From: an uncultured Bacteroidales bacterium
GTDB taxonomy: Bacteria > Bacteroidota > Bacteroidia > Bacteroidales > F082
NCBI GenBank assembly: GCA_946405575.1
Contig: CAMJHP010000006.1
Coordinates: 1-64,000 of the forward strand
Reading direction: 5' to 3'
DNA length: 64,000 nucleotides
Shown here: piece by piece, positions 24,339-33,455 of the stretch
Layout of the letters: each line of letters opens with the position of its first letter
Numbering within the stretch: position 1 is the stretch's first letter
Notes under the pieces: generated by a model
Seen by the model: only the letters and a program-made list of their open reading frames with translations
Told to the model about the DNA's origin: nothing
The model's database searches: none
Program-made: the position numbers and the translations under genes

Positions 24339-26876
24339 TTAACGCTCAAGGATTACACGTCTGGAAACGATGCCATTCGCGGTCTTGATGCGCAGTAGAT
24401 AGAGTCCTTCGTACATATGTTGCAGGTCAACGGTGGTTTGTTCCCCTTTAACTTCCTTCAGCAACACACACTGTCCTATGGTGTTGTAGACCGACACCTC
24501 TGTCATGCCCTCAGCCTCAATCGTAACAAGGTTTTTCGTCGGGTTGGGATAGACCTTCACTTGACCTCCATTCTCCTCAATCCCAGTTGGCGAATAATAG
24601 ACATGCAACTCAAAGACATTGGGATAATAAAGACGGTTAGCTGGTGACGAAGTACAGTCCAAATCTCCGTAATAGGCGTAGAGACGATAGTAATAATCGC
24701 CTTCCTCATTCAAACCATTATCAGTGAAAGTCACCGCAGAGGCATTCAACAGCTTGATGCGATGAAATTCGCCATCGCCTTCTTTGCGGTAGAGATAATA
24801 GCCCGAAAGGCCATCGTTAGGTTCAGGCGTCTCCCATTTCAGCTTGACTTTATAGCTATTGGTATACTCAAAATCCAAGTTGCGGGGCGGATAGCAAGGA
24901 CCAGCCGTAGCACACGATTCGTTGGAGGTTTCACCGTTTTCGCCGCCTTCGCAAAGCACGGCTACACGATAACAATGGCCACCCAAAGCAACATTTTCGT
25001 CAAGGAAGGCAGTGCCTTCTTGGATAAGACGATACAGCAAACCGTCACGGTAGATATTATAGCCATAGCCAGGATCTTCAACAGCATCCCAAGTGAGCAA
25101 AATGGCATCGTCTTGAGTTGTCGCCATCAAGTTGTCGGGCGTGCCACATGAAAGGTCGCCACCGCAAGTGTTGTTAATCTCAAAGAAAACACCCGAAGGC
25201 ATCTCTTCGGAAGAGCCTGTAAATGAATATACTGTATTGCCATCAGCATCCTTGATGACAAAAGCCATAGAGTTCACCGTTTGCCCAGGAGCCGTCCATC
25301 CGAAGCTAAGCTTACCCAAAGGCATATCAGGCTCAACGGAAATGGTGGTCGAGGAAGTCATCGTATAAGTGCCCAGCTCTTGGCCAGCATTATTGTAGAC
25401 GCTAATAAAGCCGCCAAGCCAACCTTGGAACGAATTGGTCGTCATGATGATTCTCCAAGGGCAGGTTGGGCCCACCAACACCTTCATCACATTGGCGTGT
25501 TTTCCGACGCGGTCATTGGCCACGGCATATACTGCATAATGGTAAACATCATAGCGCGGCACATTGGCATCTTCAATTTCCATGGCTGCACCAGGAACGA
25601 CATCAGTCAAAGTCGCAACAATTTCATTGTCGCGCAGCACCACAATTTGCTCTATGGCATTCAAAGGCGTGCCGTCAAGGGTGGTTGTTGGATTCGTCCA
25701 ACTGAGATGCACTTTCAAATCAGTGTCGGAAGTAGGAACTGCCGTGAAATCAGTCGGTATGGAAGGCGTTTGGTTGTAGACCCAAGCGGGAACAAAGTTG
25801 AACATGGCATCGGCGGGATGTGTGTAAGGCGCATCATCGATGAGATACCAACCATCGGAGCTACCGCCCCAACCCAAATTGAAGTGGAACATATCGTTGT
25901 CGTCGTAGCCATCGCAAACGAATGCATGGCAACCATCGTTTTCACATCCGCCATAGTACATCGGCCAACCCATGTCGAACTGCTCGCGCACCATAGTCTT
26001 CCAAATCTCGGTCTCAAAGTCATTGCGCGAGAGTTGCACGTTGGCATCACAATAGTCGAAATAGGTATACATAACGCTAGGAATGGTGCCCGAACCGCCA
26101 CCACTACCGTCGGGGCCATAACCCATGTCGATGGTCACACCACAATGGAAACACAGCGTGCCTGTAGCCAGTTTCTCGGTTTCGGAGGAACTACTATTCA
26201 AAACATTGGGCATATTGTCCCAATCGTAGGTTGTGTTGCCGAAGTCCGCGCAAATCTCACCATAGTCCTCGTGAATGTAGCAATGGCTACCGTTGCCTTT
26301 GGAAGGATAAGCCCAAAAACGCATCAACTGCGACATGGCCGTGGCGAGACAACCCACATAGGTATGTCCGCCCGAACCAGCTGGGTCTTCTGGGCAGCAA
26401 TAGTTGTAGGGATAATCTTGGTTCCATTTGGTTTGGCAGAAATAGCCTGTGCCACGACCGCCGTGACGCGAGACGAGACGTCCATGCTGAAGCACAGAGT
26501 TCCATTCCGCAGCCACATCAGGAGTAGCGACCGCATAACGCAATTGCAATATACACTCTGCCACCCCATCCAAATAATACGCCAACGCAGGCGGGATATT
26601 GGAAGCGTCAAACATCGATTCATCAGAATAACCGATGACGGGACGGTGTGCATCATCACCTGCGATGATAACGAAGCTATATTCATCGATGTTAAAGACA
26701 AAAAACGCTTCATCCTGACCTGTATAAACGAGTTGTGGCGTAGCACGTTCATTGGCAAATTGCGCCGAGGCAAATTTCTGAGCCGCCGTCGTAGCGAGAC
26801 TACGGTCGATGGGTTTGGCTTGAAGCATTATTATGCTGAAAAACAGCATAAAAGTTAATAATACATTTTTTTTCAT
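24339..26876 (-). CDS. C10-family cysteine peptidase (streptopain-like) with T9SS domain
   Basis: The protein has 845 residues from the Met at 26876, with a signal peptide (MKKNVLLTFMLFFSIIMLQA) and a SpeB-type inhibitory propeptide. The catalytic domain has Cys176 in HTYVGCLATAMSQLMRFW and His317 in GCHAFVCDGY, followed by the NLGWGG loop; this is a complete C10 active site. Beyond about residue 400 there are fibronectin-III-like modules (LTWDAVEDPGYGYNIYRDG, KLKWETPEPNDGLSGYYLYR) and a final type A T9SS sorting domain (KVYPNPTKNLV, EGLYLLRI, RRVILER). It is a secreted or surface protease, probably digesting host or dietary protein. The promoter box is at 26904-26911. Confidence 0.92.
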   Translation of the reverse strand: MKKNVLLTFMLFFSIIMLQAKPIDRSLATTAAQKFASAQFANERATPQLVYTGQDEAFFVFNIDEYSFVIIAGDDAHRPVIGYSDESMFDASNIPPALAYYLDGVAECILQLRYAVATPDVAAEWNSVLQHGRLVSRHGGRGTGYFCQTKWNQDYPYNYCCPEDPAGSGGHTYVGCLATAMSQLMRFWAYPSKGNGSHCYIHEDYGEICADFGNTTYDWDNMPNVLNSSSSETEKLATGTLCFHCGVTIDMGYGPDGSGGGSGTIPSVMYTYFDYCDANVQLSRNDFETEIWKTMVREQFDMGWPMYYGGCENDGCHAFVCDGYDDNDMFHFNLGWGGSSDGWYLIDDAPYTHPADAMFNFVPAWVYNQTPSIPTDFTAVPTSDTDLKVHLSWTNPTTTLDGTPLNAIEQIVVLRDNEIVATLTDVVPGAAMEIEDANVPRYDVYHYAVYAVANDRVGKHANVMKVLVGPTCPWRIIMTTNSFQGWLGGFISVYNNAGQELGTYTMTSSTTISVEPDMPLGKLSFGWTAPGQTVNSMAFVIKDADGNTVYSFTGSSEEMPSGVFFEINNTCGGDLSCGTPDNLMATTQDDAILLTWDAVEDPGYGYNIYRDGLLYRLIQEGTAFLDENVALGGHCYRVAVLCEGGENGETSNESCATAGPCYPPRNLDFEYTNSYKVKLKWETPEPNDGLSGYYLYRKEGDGEFHRIKLLNASAVTFTDNGLNEEGDYYYRLYAYYGDLDCTSSPANRLYYPNVFELHVYYSPTGIEENGGQVKVYPNPTKNLVTIEAEGMTEVSVYNTIGQCVLLKEVKGEQTTVDLQHMYEGLYLLRIKTANGIVSRRVILER

Positions 26877-26903
26877 TTTCAGGAAACTTAAGCTATTTGC
26901 CTG

Positions 26904-26911
26904 CAAATGTA
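26904..26911 (-). promoter_or_regulatory. -7 box for the C10 peptidase
   Basis: TACATTTG on the minus strand, 27 nt upstream of the ATG at 26876. Confidence 0.5.
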
Positions 26912-26914
26912 GTA

Positions 26915-27595
26915 TTATTTCCTTAAAAATTCCGTCACTACCAAATTAAATGCATTCGGGTTTTTAGCTGCCACAAAATGGTCGCCCTCAAGGATAGCCA
27001 ATTGTGCATTAGGTAAACTCTTGTAAATAAGCCTTGTATGCGATTCCTTAATCATATCTTTGGTACCAGCTACAACCAAAACAGGCATCGTCAGGCGATC
27101 CAGTTCGGAAGACTCGATGTGCGGCTCGTTCACCATCAGGCCAAGCATCTCAGCGTTTCGTTTGGCTTGTTCAGATTTCTTGGAAAACAACTTTGCAATA
27201 CGATAGCCGAGTTCGATAGGCCATTGATACAAAGGCTTCACACCACTTGGGAAAAGGTTGGCACCGTCCACAATCATCTTGTCGACCCGCTCTGGATACT
27301 TCAATGCAAAAGTCAAGGCGATGTTGCCGCCATCGGAGAAACCTAAAAGGATGGCTTTTTCGATACCTTTTTCGTCCATATAATCGTGCAAGTCCTCAGC
27401 AAATTGCTTTATCGTGAACGGCATCTCCCCTCTCGGCGATTGGCCGTGACCTCGGGTATCAATGGCGATGACGTGATAGTTCTTTGAAAAACAAGGGATT
27501 TGATGTTCAAAATAGTTACAGTTCTCACCGTTTCCGTGGAGCAGAATCATGGGTTGGCCTTGGCCTTGTTCAATAAAGTTTAGTTTGATATCCAT
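26915..27595 (-). CDS. Alpha/beta hydrolase
   Basis: The protein has 226 residues and a typical small alpha/beta hydrolase layout: the oxyanion segment LLHGNGENCNYF (18-29), the nucleophile elbow GFSDGG with Ser93, a late Asp in VAGTKDMI and the catalytic His in EGDHFVA near the C-terminus. There is no signal peptide, so it acts in the cytoplasm. The substrate is an unknown ester or similar bond; the family is close to 3-oxoadipate enol-lactonase-like and carboxylesterase-like enzymes. It is transcribed alone or from the DNA-repair gene upstream, 150 bp away. Confidence 0.85.
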   Translation of the reverse strand: MDIKLNFIEQGQGQPMILLHGNGENCNYFEHQIPCFSKNYHVIAIDTRGHGQSPRGEMPFTIKQFAEDLHDYMDEKGIEKAILLGFSDGGNIALTFALKYPERVDKMIVDGANLFPSGVKPLYQWPIELGYRIAKLFSKKSEQAKRNAEMLGLMVNEPHIESSELDRLTMPVLVVAGTKDMIKESHTRLIYKSLPNAQLAILEGDHFVAAKNPNAFNLVVTEFLRK

Positions 27596-27608
27596 AGGTT
27601 GTGCGTTT

Positions 27609-27745
27609 TATTGAGTTTCCCCTTCGGGGAATGGAGATGCATTTGTTTTGTTAACCGCGACGGCAAGCAACATCTACGACCCGTACGCTTTAAAAGCCGC
27701 CGCTGGCAACTATATAGTCCAGCTCCATTCCCGCAGGGAATCTAT
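27609..27745. repeat. Palindrome-rich intergenic segment
   Basis: The gap between the hydrolase and the AlkD-like gene holds CCCCTTCGGGG-type hairpin sequence on the left and a facing ATTCCCGCAGGGAAT hairpin on the right, with GGAATGGAG facing CTCCATTCC across about 100 nt. It resembles a mobile palindromic unit rather than a regulatory site. Confidence 0.4.
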
Positions 27746-28456
27746 TCACAAATAACGTTTCCTTTCTTCTTCCTTAAACTTCTCAATGGCATACCTCAGC
27801 ATAGTGCGGGGCATCGTTGCATGCCGTGTCGACAGCCAATCTTTCAACCTTTGCTCATCGCGCTTTCCAGCTTCGCGCAAGAGCCAACCGACAGCCTTTT
27901 GCAAGAGGTCGTGCAAAGGTTGCGGCTTGGTTAAAAAGATTTCTGCAATAGCGTAAGTGTCATCTAGTTGGTCATGACGGATGAACTGCATCGTGCTCAC
28001 CATACCGATTCGCTGTTCCCAAATGGTCTTACCATCACGGGCGAGGTCGTAGAGCAGGGTGCGGTCCTTGTCCAAGAGCCAAGTACCCAGCAATTCATAA
28101 CAGGAGAGGTCAACCAAATCCCAATTATTGATGAACTCGGTATGGGTCAAATAAAAGTCAATGCTTTGCTGCTGCAAGGTTCTGTCTTTCTTAGCGTGCT
28201 TGAAGATTTGCACCAAGGTCAACAAAGCGGCCAAACGGATTTCGTGGTACTCAGAGCAGATGCAGGTTTCCAAATCCTCAAACGAGGTCTCTTGCCAGCA
28301 TTGCTTCACCACGTCGCGGGTAGTCGGCACTTTAACGCCAAGGAACTTATCCCCCTCGCCATACTGTCCCTTTCCCGTCTTGAAGAAACGCGATAGGTTA
28401 ACGGCTTGTCCGGCATCTTGTTGGGCGAGGATTTCGTTATAGAGTTTGGAGTTCAT
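27746..28456 (-). CDS. DNA alkylation repair protein (AlkD-like HEAT-repeat glycosylase)
   Basis: The 236-residue protein is built of short helices throughout, as in the AlkC/AlkD HEAT-like fold. Recognisable segments are FFKTGKGQYGEGDKFLGVKV near the N-terminus, EYHEIRLAALLTLVQIF, FINNWDLVDLSC and AVGWLLREAGKRDEQRLKDW. These proteins remove positively charged alkylated bases such as 3-methyladenine from DNA. The WDLVD aspartate that contacts the lesion is present. The start overlaps the end of the upstream acyltransferase gene by 4 bp, so the two are translationally coupled. Confidence 0.9.
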   Translation of the reverse strand: MNSKLYNEILAQQDAGQAVNLSRFFKTGKGQYGEGDKFLGVKVPTTRDVVKQCWQETSFEDLETCICSEYHEIRLAALLTLVQIFKHAKKDRTLQQQSIDFYLTHTEFINNWDLVDLSCYELLGTWLLDKDRTLLYDLARDGKTIWEQRIGMVSTMQFIRHDQLDDTYAIAEIFLTKPQPLHDLLQKAVGWLLREAGKRDEQRLKDWLSTRHATMPRTMLRYAIEKFKEEERKRYL

Positions 28457-29562
28457 GACCTTTTCTCCTTAATACCCAATACACACCACCTTACAAACGG
28501 AATCCTCCTTATGGCCTCATTCAACAAAGGCGAAATCGTCATCACTGCCACGAAAAGGATGACATACATCATCCAGGGGGCCAAGTTGGTGTATTGTTTC
28601 ATCATATAACCCAATGCAGCTATCACCAGATAATGAAGGATATAGACACCATAGCTGGAACGCGTCATATAACCTGCGAAAGCACTAGTACGGTCAAAGC
28701 GTGCCTTGAACCAAGCCATCATTGCCAAGCACATCAACCAACCATAGAGGCAGTTGAGCGGACTGCCAAGATATTGCGGTGAAGTGTTGTTCTGACCAAA
28801 AGTTGTGACAATCAACACAATACCAGAAACGACTGCACAAGCCATTAACGGAATCCAAGCCTTTTCAAGCTTCTCCTGCACCTCATCGTGCGAGAACACG
28901 AAATAGCCCAGCAGGAAGGGAACCAAATAGAAAAGGGGCTTATACAAGTTCAGCAAACCGTCCAACGATTCGGGACGTGGATTCTTGATGAGCGTTTGCT
29001 CACCAACCCAAAACAGCACACCCAGCAGAATGATGACAACAAGGTTGGCCTTACCGCACCAATTCCAGATTCTGTCTTTTCTGTCTATCACACGCACCAA
29101 TAGTAACACAAGGCAAAGCAGCCACAGCACCTGAATAAACCACAACGGCCCTGTGCCACTTATGGCCATCATGAAATACTTTGCTATTGCGGGCACCCCA
29201 TCAAATACGCCTTGCCTTGAAGCAACAACGGTATTGAAATAACCAACCATCCAATGGAACACAAAGAGACCTATCGTCCCAGGCACCAATAATTTTCGTG
29301 TGCGTGTCTTGAACCACTCTTTGGCGGATTGCTTTTGCAATGCATAGCGTGCGCTAATGCCAGCAAGTATGAAAAGGAGTGGCATAAACCAAGGATAAAG
29401 AATATACATAACGACATCCTGATACTGCTTATACTCCGGATATTCGCCGAAACCTCCAATGCCACCAAAGACGCCCTTGTTATTGTAGAAATAAAAAACA
29501 TGGTAGAACAGCACCAAAAGCACCGTCACCCAGCGCAAGTTATCAATCCAATGCTTTCTCAT
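28453..29562 (-). CDS. Acyltransferase-3 family membrane protein
   Basis: The 369-residue protein has about ten hydrophobic spans along its whole length. It opens with the family motif RKHWIDNLRWVTVLLVLFYH, where the His is the proposed catalytic residue, and contains PLLFILAGISARYAL and YGVYILHYLVI, also family signatures. These enzymes move acyl groups across the inner membrane to decorate glycans or lipids. There is no extra SGNH domain. It overlaps the AlkD-like gene by 4 bp and the AbrB-like gene by 4 bp, forming a compact minus-strand operon led by the regulator. Confidence 0.88.
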   Translation of the reverse strand: MRKHWIDNLRWVTVLLVLFYHVFYFYNNKGVFGGIGGFGEYPEYKQYQDVVMYILYPWFMPLLFILAGISARYALQKQSAKEWFKTRTRKLLVPGTIGLFVFHWMVGYFNTVVASRQGVFDGVPAIAKYFMMAISGTGPLWFIQVLWLLCLVLLLVRVIDRKDRIWNWCGKANLVVIILLGVLFWVGEQTLIKNPRPESLDGLLNLYKPLFYLVPFLLGYFVFSHDEVQEKLEKAWIPLMACAVVSGIVLIVTTFGQNNTSPQYLGSPLNCLYGWLMCLAMMAWFKARFDRTSAFAGYMTRSSYGVYILHYLVIAALGYMMKQYTNLAPWMMYVILFVAVMTISPLLNEAIRRIPFVRWCVLGIKEKRS

Positions 29563-29768
29563 TTGGGAAGGCCCTCCATCGCCTGATCAATAGCTGCTTG
29601 GAAGATTTCTGTCTTTAGAAGAGCCATTCCTCTCTGGTCGCCCAATACTAAAAGACTGTCACCGGCCTTGATATCGTATACCTCGCGGGCTTCCTTTGGG
29701 ATGACAATCTGTCCCCGATCACCCACTTTCACTACACCAAAGATGTATTTTCCATTTTCTGCTTCCAT
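29559..29768 (-). CDS. AbrB/MazE/SpoVT-type DNA-binding protein
   Basis: From the Met at 29768 the protein has 69 residues. The core KVGDRGQIVIPKEAREVYDI is the swapped-hairpin AbrB DNA-binding fold, followed by GDSLLVLGDQRGMALLK and a short helix. Such proteins bind DNA as dimers and act as transition-state regulators or antitoxins; no toxin gene is adjacent. It heads the operon AbrB-acyltransferase-AlkD. A Met at 29804, a few nucleotides after the promoter box at 29814-29821, is an equally possible start and would add 12 residues. Confidence 0.85.
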   Translation of the reverse strand: MEAENGKYIFGVVKVGDRGQIVIPKEAREVYDIKAGDSLLVLGDQRGMALLKTEIFQAAIDQAMEGLPK

Positions 29769-29813
29769 AATGATTTGATTTTGATGATTAGTATGATTTT
29801 TCATATTTTGCTG

Positions 29814-29821
29814 CAAAAGTA
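29814..29821 (-). promoter_or_regulatory. -7 box for the AbrB operon
   Basis: TACTTTTG on the minus strand in the divergent region shared with the gingipain-like gene. Confidence 0.55.
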
Positions 29822-29907
29822 TGATTAATTTTCTTGTCTTGTATCTTTTCCCGCAAAAAAATTTACGCTTGGATTTCCGCAAATACATTTCTTGTGATTG
29901 TTTTTAT

Positions 29908-29915
29908 TATTTTTG
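29908..29915 (+). promoter_or_regulatory. -7 box for the C25 peptidase
   Basis: TATTTTTG on the plus strand, 22 nt upstream of the ATG at 29938. Confidence 0.5.
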
Positions 29916-29937
29916 CACCCAATTATTATCATTTAAA

Positions 29938-32900
29938 ATGTTCAAAATGAAAAAACTATCCTTATTCCTTATTCTGGCCTTAAGCGGTTTGTTCGCTTTT
30001 GCCCAGAATGGCCGTATCGACTTGCGAAGCATTTCTTCGGCCGAAATCACGCATAGTGACTTTACCTCGTTGCGTGCCACCTTTAACTATGGCTCCATCG
30101 AGAGCATCGAAGTGCCCACCGAAAGGGGTACTTTCTCAGAAATCGCCATTGAAGGCACCTACGCCTCTGGCGAAATTGGCACTCCCGAACTGCCCGCCTC
30201 ACACCAATTGTTGGCCGTTCCTTTCGGTGCCACACCTAGCGTCAATGTAATCAGTTTCACCACTACGGATTACCGCCTCTCCGACTACGGCATCAAAACC
30301 CTGTTACCCCATCAGCCTTCAGTCCGCAAGGACCAGAATCTTGATGAGGTCGAGTTCGTGTACAATGCCGAAGCCTATCAAACCCGCAGTCTCGCCACGA
30401 TGCCTGAAGCCACAATCGAAGTGCAAGGCACCATGCGTGGTATCCGCATCGGCTCGTTGGTCATCAATCCCGTGAGCTATAACCCTGCCTCCAACACCTT
30501 GCGCGTGTTCAACAACATTGAAGTGGAAATCAGCTTTGATGGTGCCGACCGCGCCGAGACTGAACGTATGTTGCTGAGCACCTACAGCCCTTACTTCGAC
30601 ATCGTCTACAAGCAAATGTTCAACCACCGCCAAATTATGGATGTGTATGACGACCACCCAGACCTGATGGCCTATCCCGTCCATATGATTGTCATCACAC
30701 CAGAAAATTACCTCTCTGCCTTACAACCTTGGATCAACTGGAAAATCCAAAAAGGCTTTGATGTGAATGTGGTGACTACTGCACAAGCTGGTAGTAACTA
30801 TAACGCCATTCAGTCCTATGTGCAGAACCTTTACAATACAGGCGTCAGCCAAGGTGCCACGCCTACCTTCCTTGTCCTTGTGGGCGATACGGGACAAATC
30901 CCTGGAAAAACCAGTGGTAATGCCACAGGCAAAGTGACTGACTTGTATTATGGCTCCGTTGATAACGACTATTTCCCGGATATGTTCTACAGCCGCATGT
31001 CAGCAGAGAACACCAACCAAGTCACCGCCATCGTCAACAAGATCCTGCAATATGAGCAATACACCATGCCCGACCCGAGCTACCTGAGCAACGTGACCCT
31101 CATCGCTGGTTGGGACAGCTATTGGAACGCACGTATTGGTCGACCCACCATCAACTATGCCACCACCTATTATTATAATACTGCTCATGGCTTCAATCAG
31201 GTGAACGCATACCTCCAACAAGGTCAATATACGGGTTGTTATAACACTCTGAACACAGGCGTTGGTTTCGTCAACTATACGGCTCACGGTGAAGAGACCA
31301 GCTGGTCCGACCCGTATTTTTCGGTTTCTAACGTCAACGCACTGACCAACACAAACAAATATTTCTTGGCTATGGGCAACTGCTGTCTGACTGGTAACTT
31401 CGGCCACAGCCAGCCCTGCTTCGGTGAAGCTATGCTTCGTGGCGAGAACAAAGCCGCCTATTCCTATATCGGTTCCTGCCCTGTGACCTATTGGTACGAG
31501 GATTACTACTTCGGTGTAGGTGCCACCAACGTCTTTAACCAAACACCCACACTGGAAAACACCGCCACTGGAGTTTATGACGGCATCTGGATGGATGACA
31601 CATACAATACCGTTTCTTCTATGACCTTCCTCGGCAACTTGGCTGTTTGTTATGCCAGCGCGGGTGGCTATCAAACCAGCTCCAATCCCACCTATTACTG
31701 GCAAGCTTACCATGTGCTTGGTGATGGCTCCATCATGCCTTACCGCGTGAACCCAACCCCCAACACTGTCAGCCACGCTTCCACCATCCCTGCCGGAGCT
31801 ACCTCATTTATGGTGAGTGCACAAGCAGGTTCTTACGTCGGCATCTCGCAAAATAATATCCTGAAAGGAGCTGCTTTGGTACCCGCTTCCGGTTCGGTGA
31901 ACGTGCCGTTGAGTGGCATTGGTTCGGGACAAGTGCATATTGTGGTCACTAAGCCGCAACGTCAACCTTACATCCAAGACATTACTGTTGGCGGTGGTGG
32001 CACCACTTACACCATTAATGTTTCGGCCAATCCGAGCAATGGTGGTATTGTCACTGGTGGCGGCTCATACAATCAAGGCCAATCCTGTACTGTGAGTGCT
32101 ACGGCCAACAGTGGTTTCACCTTCACCAACTGGACAGAGAACGGCAGCGTGGTCTCCACCCAAGCCAACTATACCTTCACGGTGACTGGTAACCGCACTT
32201 TGGTAGCCAATTTCCAAGCCCAGACACAAAGTTACACCATCACCGTTTCGGCCAATCCTGCTAACGGTGGCACCGTCACTGGCGGAGGAACCTACCAGCA
32301 AGGACAAAGCTGTACCGTGAGTGCTACGCCTGCTTCAGGCTACACTTTCTTGAGATGGACGGAGAACGGCACACAAGTTTCGACCAATGCCAATTACACC
32401 TTCACCGTCACAGGCAACCGCACTCTAGTAGCCCAGTTCCAAGCACAACCTCAAAACTATAACATAAGCGTATCAGCCAACCCAACCGATGGAGGCACTG
32501 TCTCGGGTGGTGGCACCTATCAACAAGGTCAAAGCTGCACCGTTAGTGCCACACCAGCTACAGGCTATAATTTTGTGAAATGGACCGAAAACGGCGCACA
32601 AGTCTCTACCAATGCCAATTATACCTTCACCGTCACAGGCAACCGCACATTGGTGGCTCAGTTCGAAGGCCAAAGCTATTATATTGCCACCACATCCAAT
32701 CCGTCTATCGGTGGCACCACCAGTGGCAACGGCATCTATCATTATGGAGAAACCTGCACTGTGACCGCCACACCTGCACAAGGATATGAGTTTGTCAACT
32801 GGAAAGAAAACGGCAGTGTAGTCTCGAACGATGCCAGTTATAGTTTCATTGTCAACAATGGCAGAAACTTGACGGCCAACTTTGCCATTCAGACCTTTGA

Positions 32901-33363
32901 AATCACAACCAGCGTCGAACCTGCAGAAGGCGGCATCGTCACAGGAAGCGGCATCTACAATTATGGCGACGAAGTGACCATCTCCGTGGAAACCAACGAA
33001 GACTGGGCTTTCCAAAACTGGACTGAAAACGGCAATGTTGTGGCTGAAGACAAGACCTTCACCTTTATCGCTACAGCCAGTCGTAACTTTGTGGCCAACC
33101 TTATGTATACCGAAGGCCTTGGCGAACAAGGCCACCACACCCTTGTCCTCTATCCCAACCCCGTCAACGACAAGTTGACTGTCGAAGCCGAAGAGGCCAT
33201 TGGCACCGTGGAAATTTACAACCTCATGGGTGCATTGGTCTACAGCCAGAAAGGCTGCTCCAACAAAGTGGAAATCACCACTGCCGATATGCAAAGCGGC
33301 ATCTATTTCATCCGCATAATGAATGATATGGTGTCGGAAACCAGAAGGTTTGTGAAGGAATAA
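29938..33363 (+). CDS. C25-family (gingipain-like) cysteine peptidase with InlB-type repeats and T9SS domain
   Basis: The protein has 1141 residues from the Met at 29938. A signal peptide is followed by a gingipain propeptide-like region, then the C25 catalytic domain with His450 in YTAHGEE and the Cys pair 482/483 in MGNCCLTGNF; one of these is the nucleophile. Residues ~685-1055 hold five tandem ~72-residue divergent InlB-type B repeats (SANPSNGG, GQSCTVSATA, FTNWTENG, NYTFTVTGNRTLVA). A type A T9SS sorting domain closes the protein (LYPNPVNDKL, NLMGALV, SGIYFIRI). It is a surface protease; the repeats may act as stalk or adhesin. A Met three codons later is an alternative start. Confidence 0.9.
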   Translation: MFKMKKLSLFLILALSGLFAFAQNGRIDLRSISSAEITHSDFTSLRATFNYGSIESIEVPTERGTFSEIAIEGTYASGEIGTPELPASHQLLAVPFGATPSVNVISFTTTDYRLSDYGIKTLLPHQPSVRKDQNLDEVEFVYNAEAYQTRSLATMPEATIEVQGTMRGIRIGSLVINPVSYNPASNTLRVFNNIEVEISFDGADRAETERMLLSTYSPYFDIVYKQMFNHRQIMDVYDDHPDLMAYPVHMIVITPENYLSALQPWINWKIQKGFDVNVVTTAQAGSNYNAIQSYVQNLYNTGVSQGATPTFLVLVGDTGQIPGKTSGNATGKVTDLYYGSVDNDYFPDMFYSRMSAENTNQVTAIVNKILQYEQYTMPDPSYLSNVTLIAGWDSYWNARIGRPTINYATTYYYNTAHGFNQVNAYLQQGQYTGCYNTLNTGVGFVNYTAHGEETSWSDPYFSVSNVNALTNTNKYFLAMGNCCLTGNFGHSQPCFGEAMLRGENKAAYSYIGSCPVTYWYEDYYFGVGATNVFNQTPTLENTATGVYDGIWMDDTYNTVSSMTFLGNLAVCYASAGGYQTSSNPTYYWQAYHVLGDGSIMPYRVNPTPNTVSHASTIPAGATSFMVSAQAGSYVGISQNNILKGAALVPASGSVNVPLSGIGSGQVHIVVTKPQRQPYIQDITVGGGGTTYTINVSANPSNGGIVTGGGSYNQGQSCTVSATANSGFTFTNWTENGSVVSTQANYTFTVTGNRTLVANFQAQTQSYTITVSANPANGGTVTGGGTYQQGQSCTVSATPASGYTFLRWTENGTQVSTNANYTFTVTGNRTLVAQFQAQPQNYNISVSANPTDGGTVSGGGTYQQGQSCTVSATPATGYNFVKWTENGAQVSTNANYTFTVTGNRTLVAQFEGQSYYIATTSNPSIGGTTSGNGIYHYGETCTVTATPAQGYEFVNWKENGSVVSNDASYSFIVNNGRNLTANFAIQTFEITTSVEPAEGGIVTGSGIYNYGDEVTISVETNEDWAFQNWTENGNVVAEDKTFTFIATASRNFVANLMYTEGLGEQGHHTLVLYPNPVNDKLTVEAEEAIGTVEIYNLMGALVYSQKGCSNKVEITTADMQSGIYFIRIMNDMVSETRRFVKE
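31999..33100 (+). repeat. Five tandem InlB-type repeats inside the C25 peptidase gene
   Basis: The repeats begin near 31999, 32230, 32455, 32680 and 32890. The first three are very similar (the phrase ANYTFTVTGNRTLVA recurs), and the last two are diverged. Unit size is about 220 nt. Confidence 0.8.
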
Positions 33364-33383
33364 TCCTGATTTCATAACCACGA

Positions 33384-33435
33384 AACCGACCGTCTATTGA
33401 TTCTCAAGAGAATGACATAGACGGCCGGTTTTGTA
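33384..33435. terminator. Bidirectional terminator between convergent genes
   Basis: ACCGACCGTCTA (from about 33385) faces TAGACGGCCGGTTTT across a GATTCTC-AGAGAATGACA loop. It separates the C25 peptidase from the convergent transporter gene. Its loop resembles that of the terminator at 35964. Confidence 0.7.
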
Positions 33436-33455
33436 TTGGTGCAGCATTACTCCAA

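Noticed and set aside
31999-33100. CRISPR-like direct repeats
   Set aside because: The repeats are about 220 nt, in frame and encode InlB-type protein modules.
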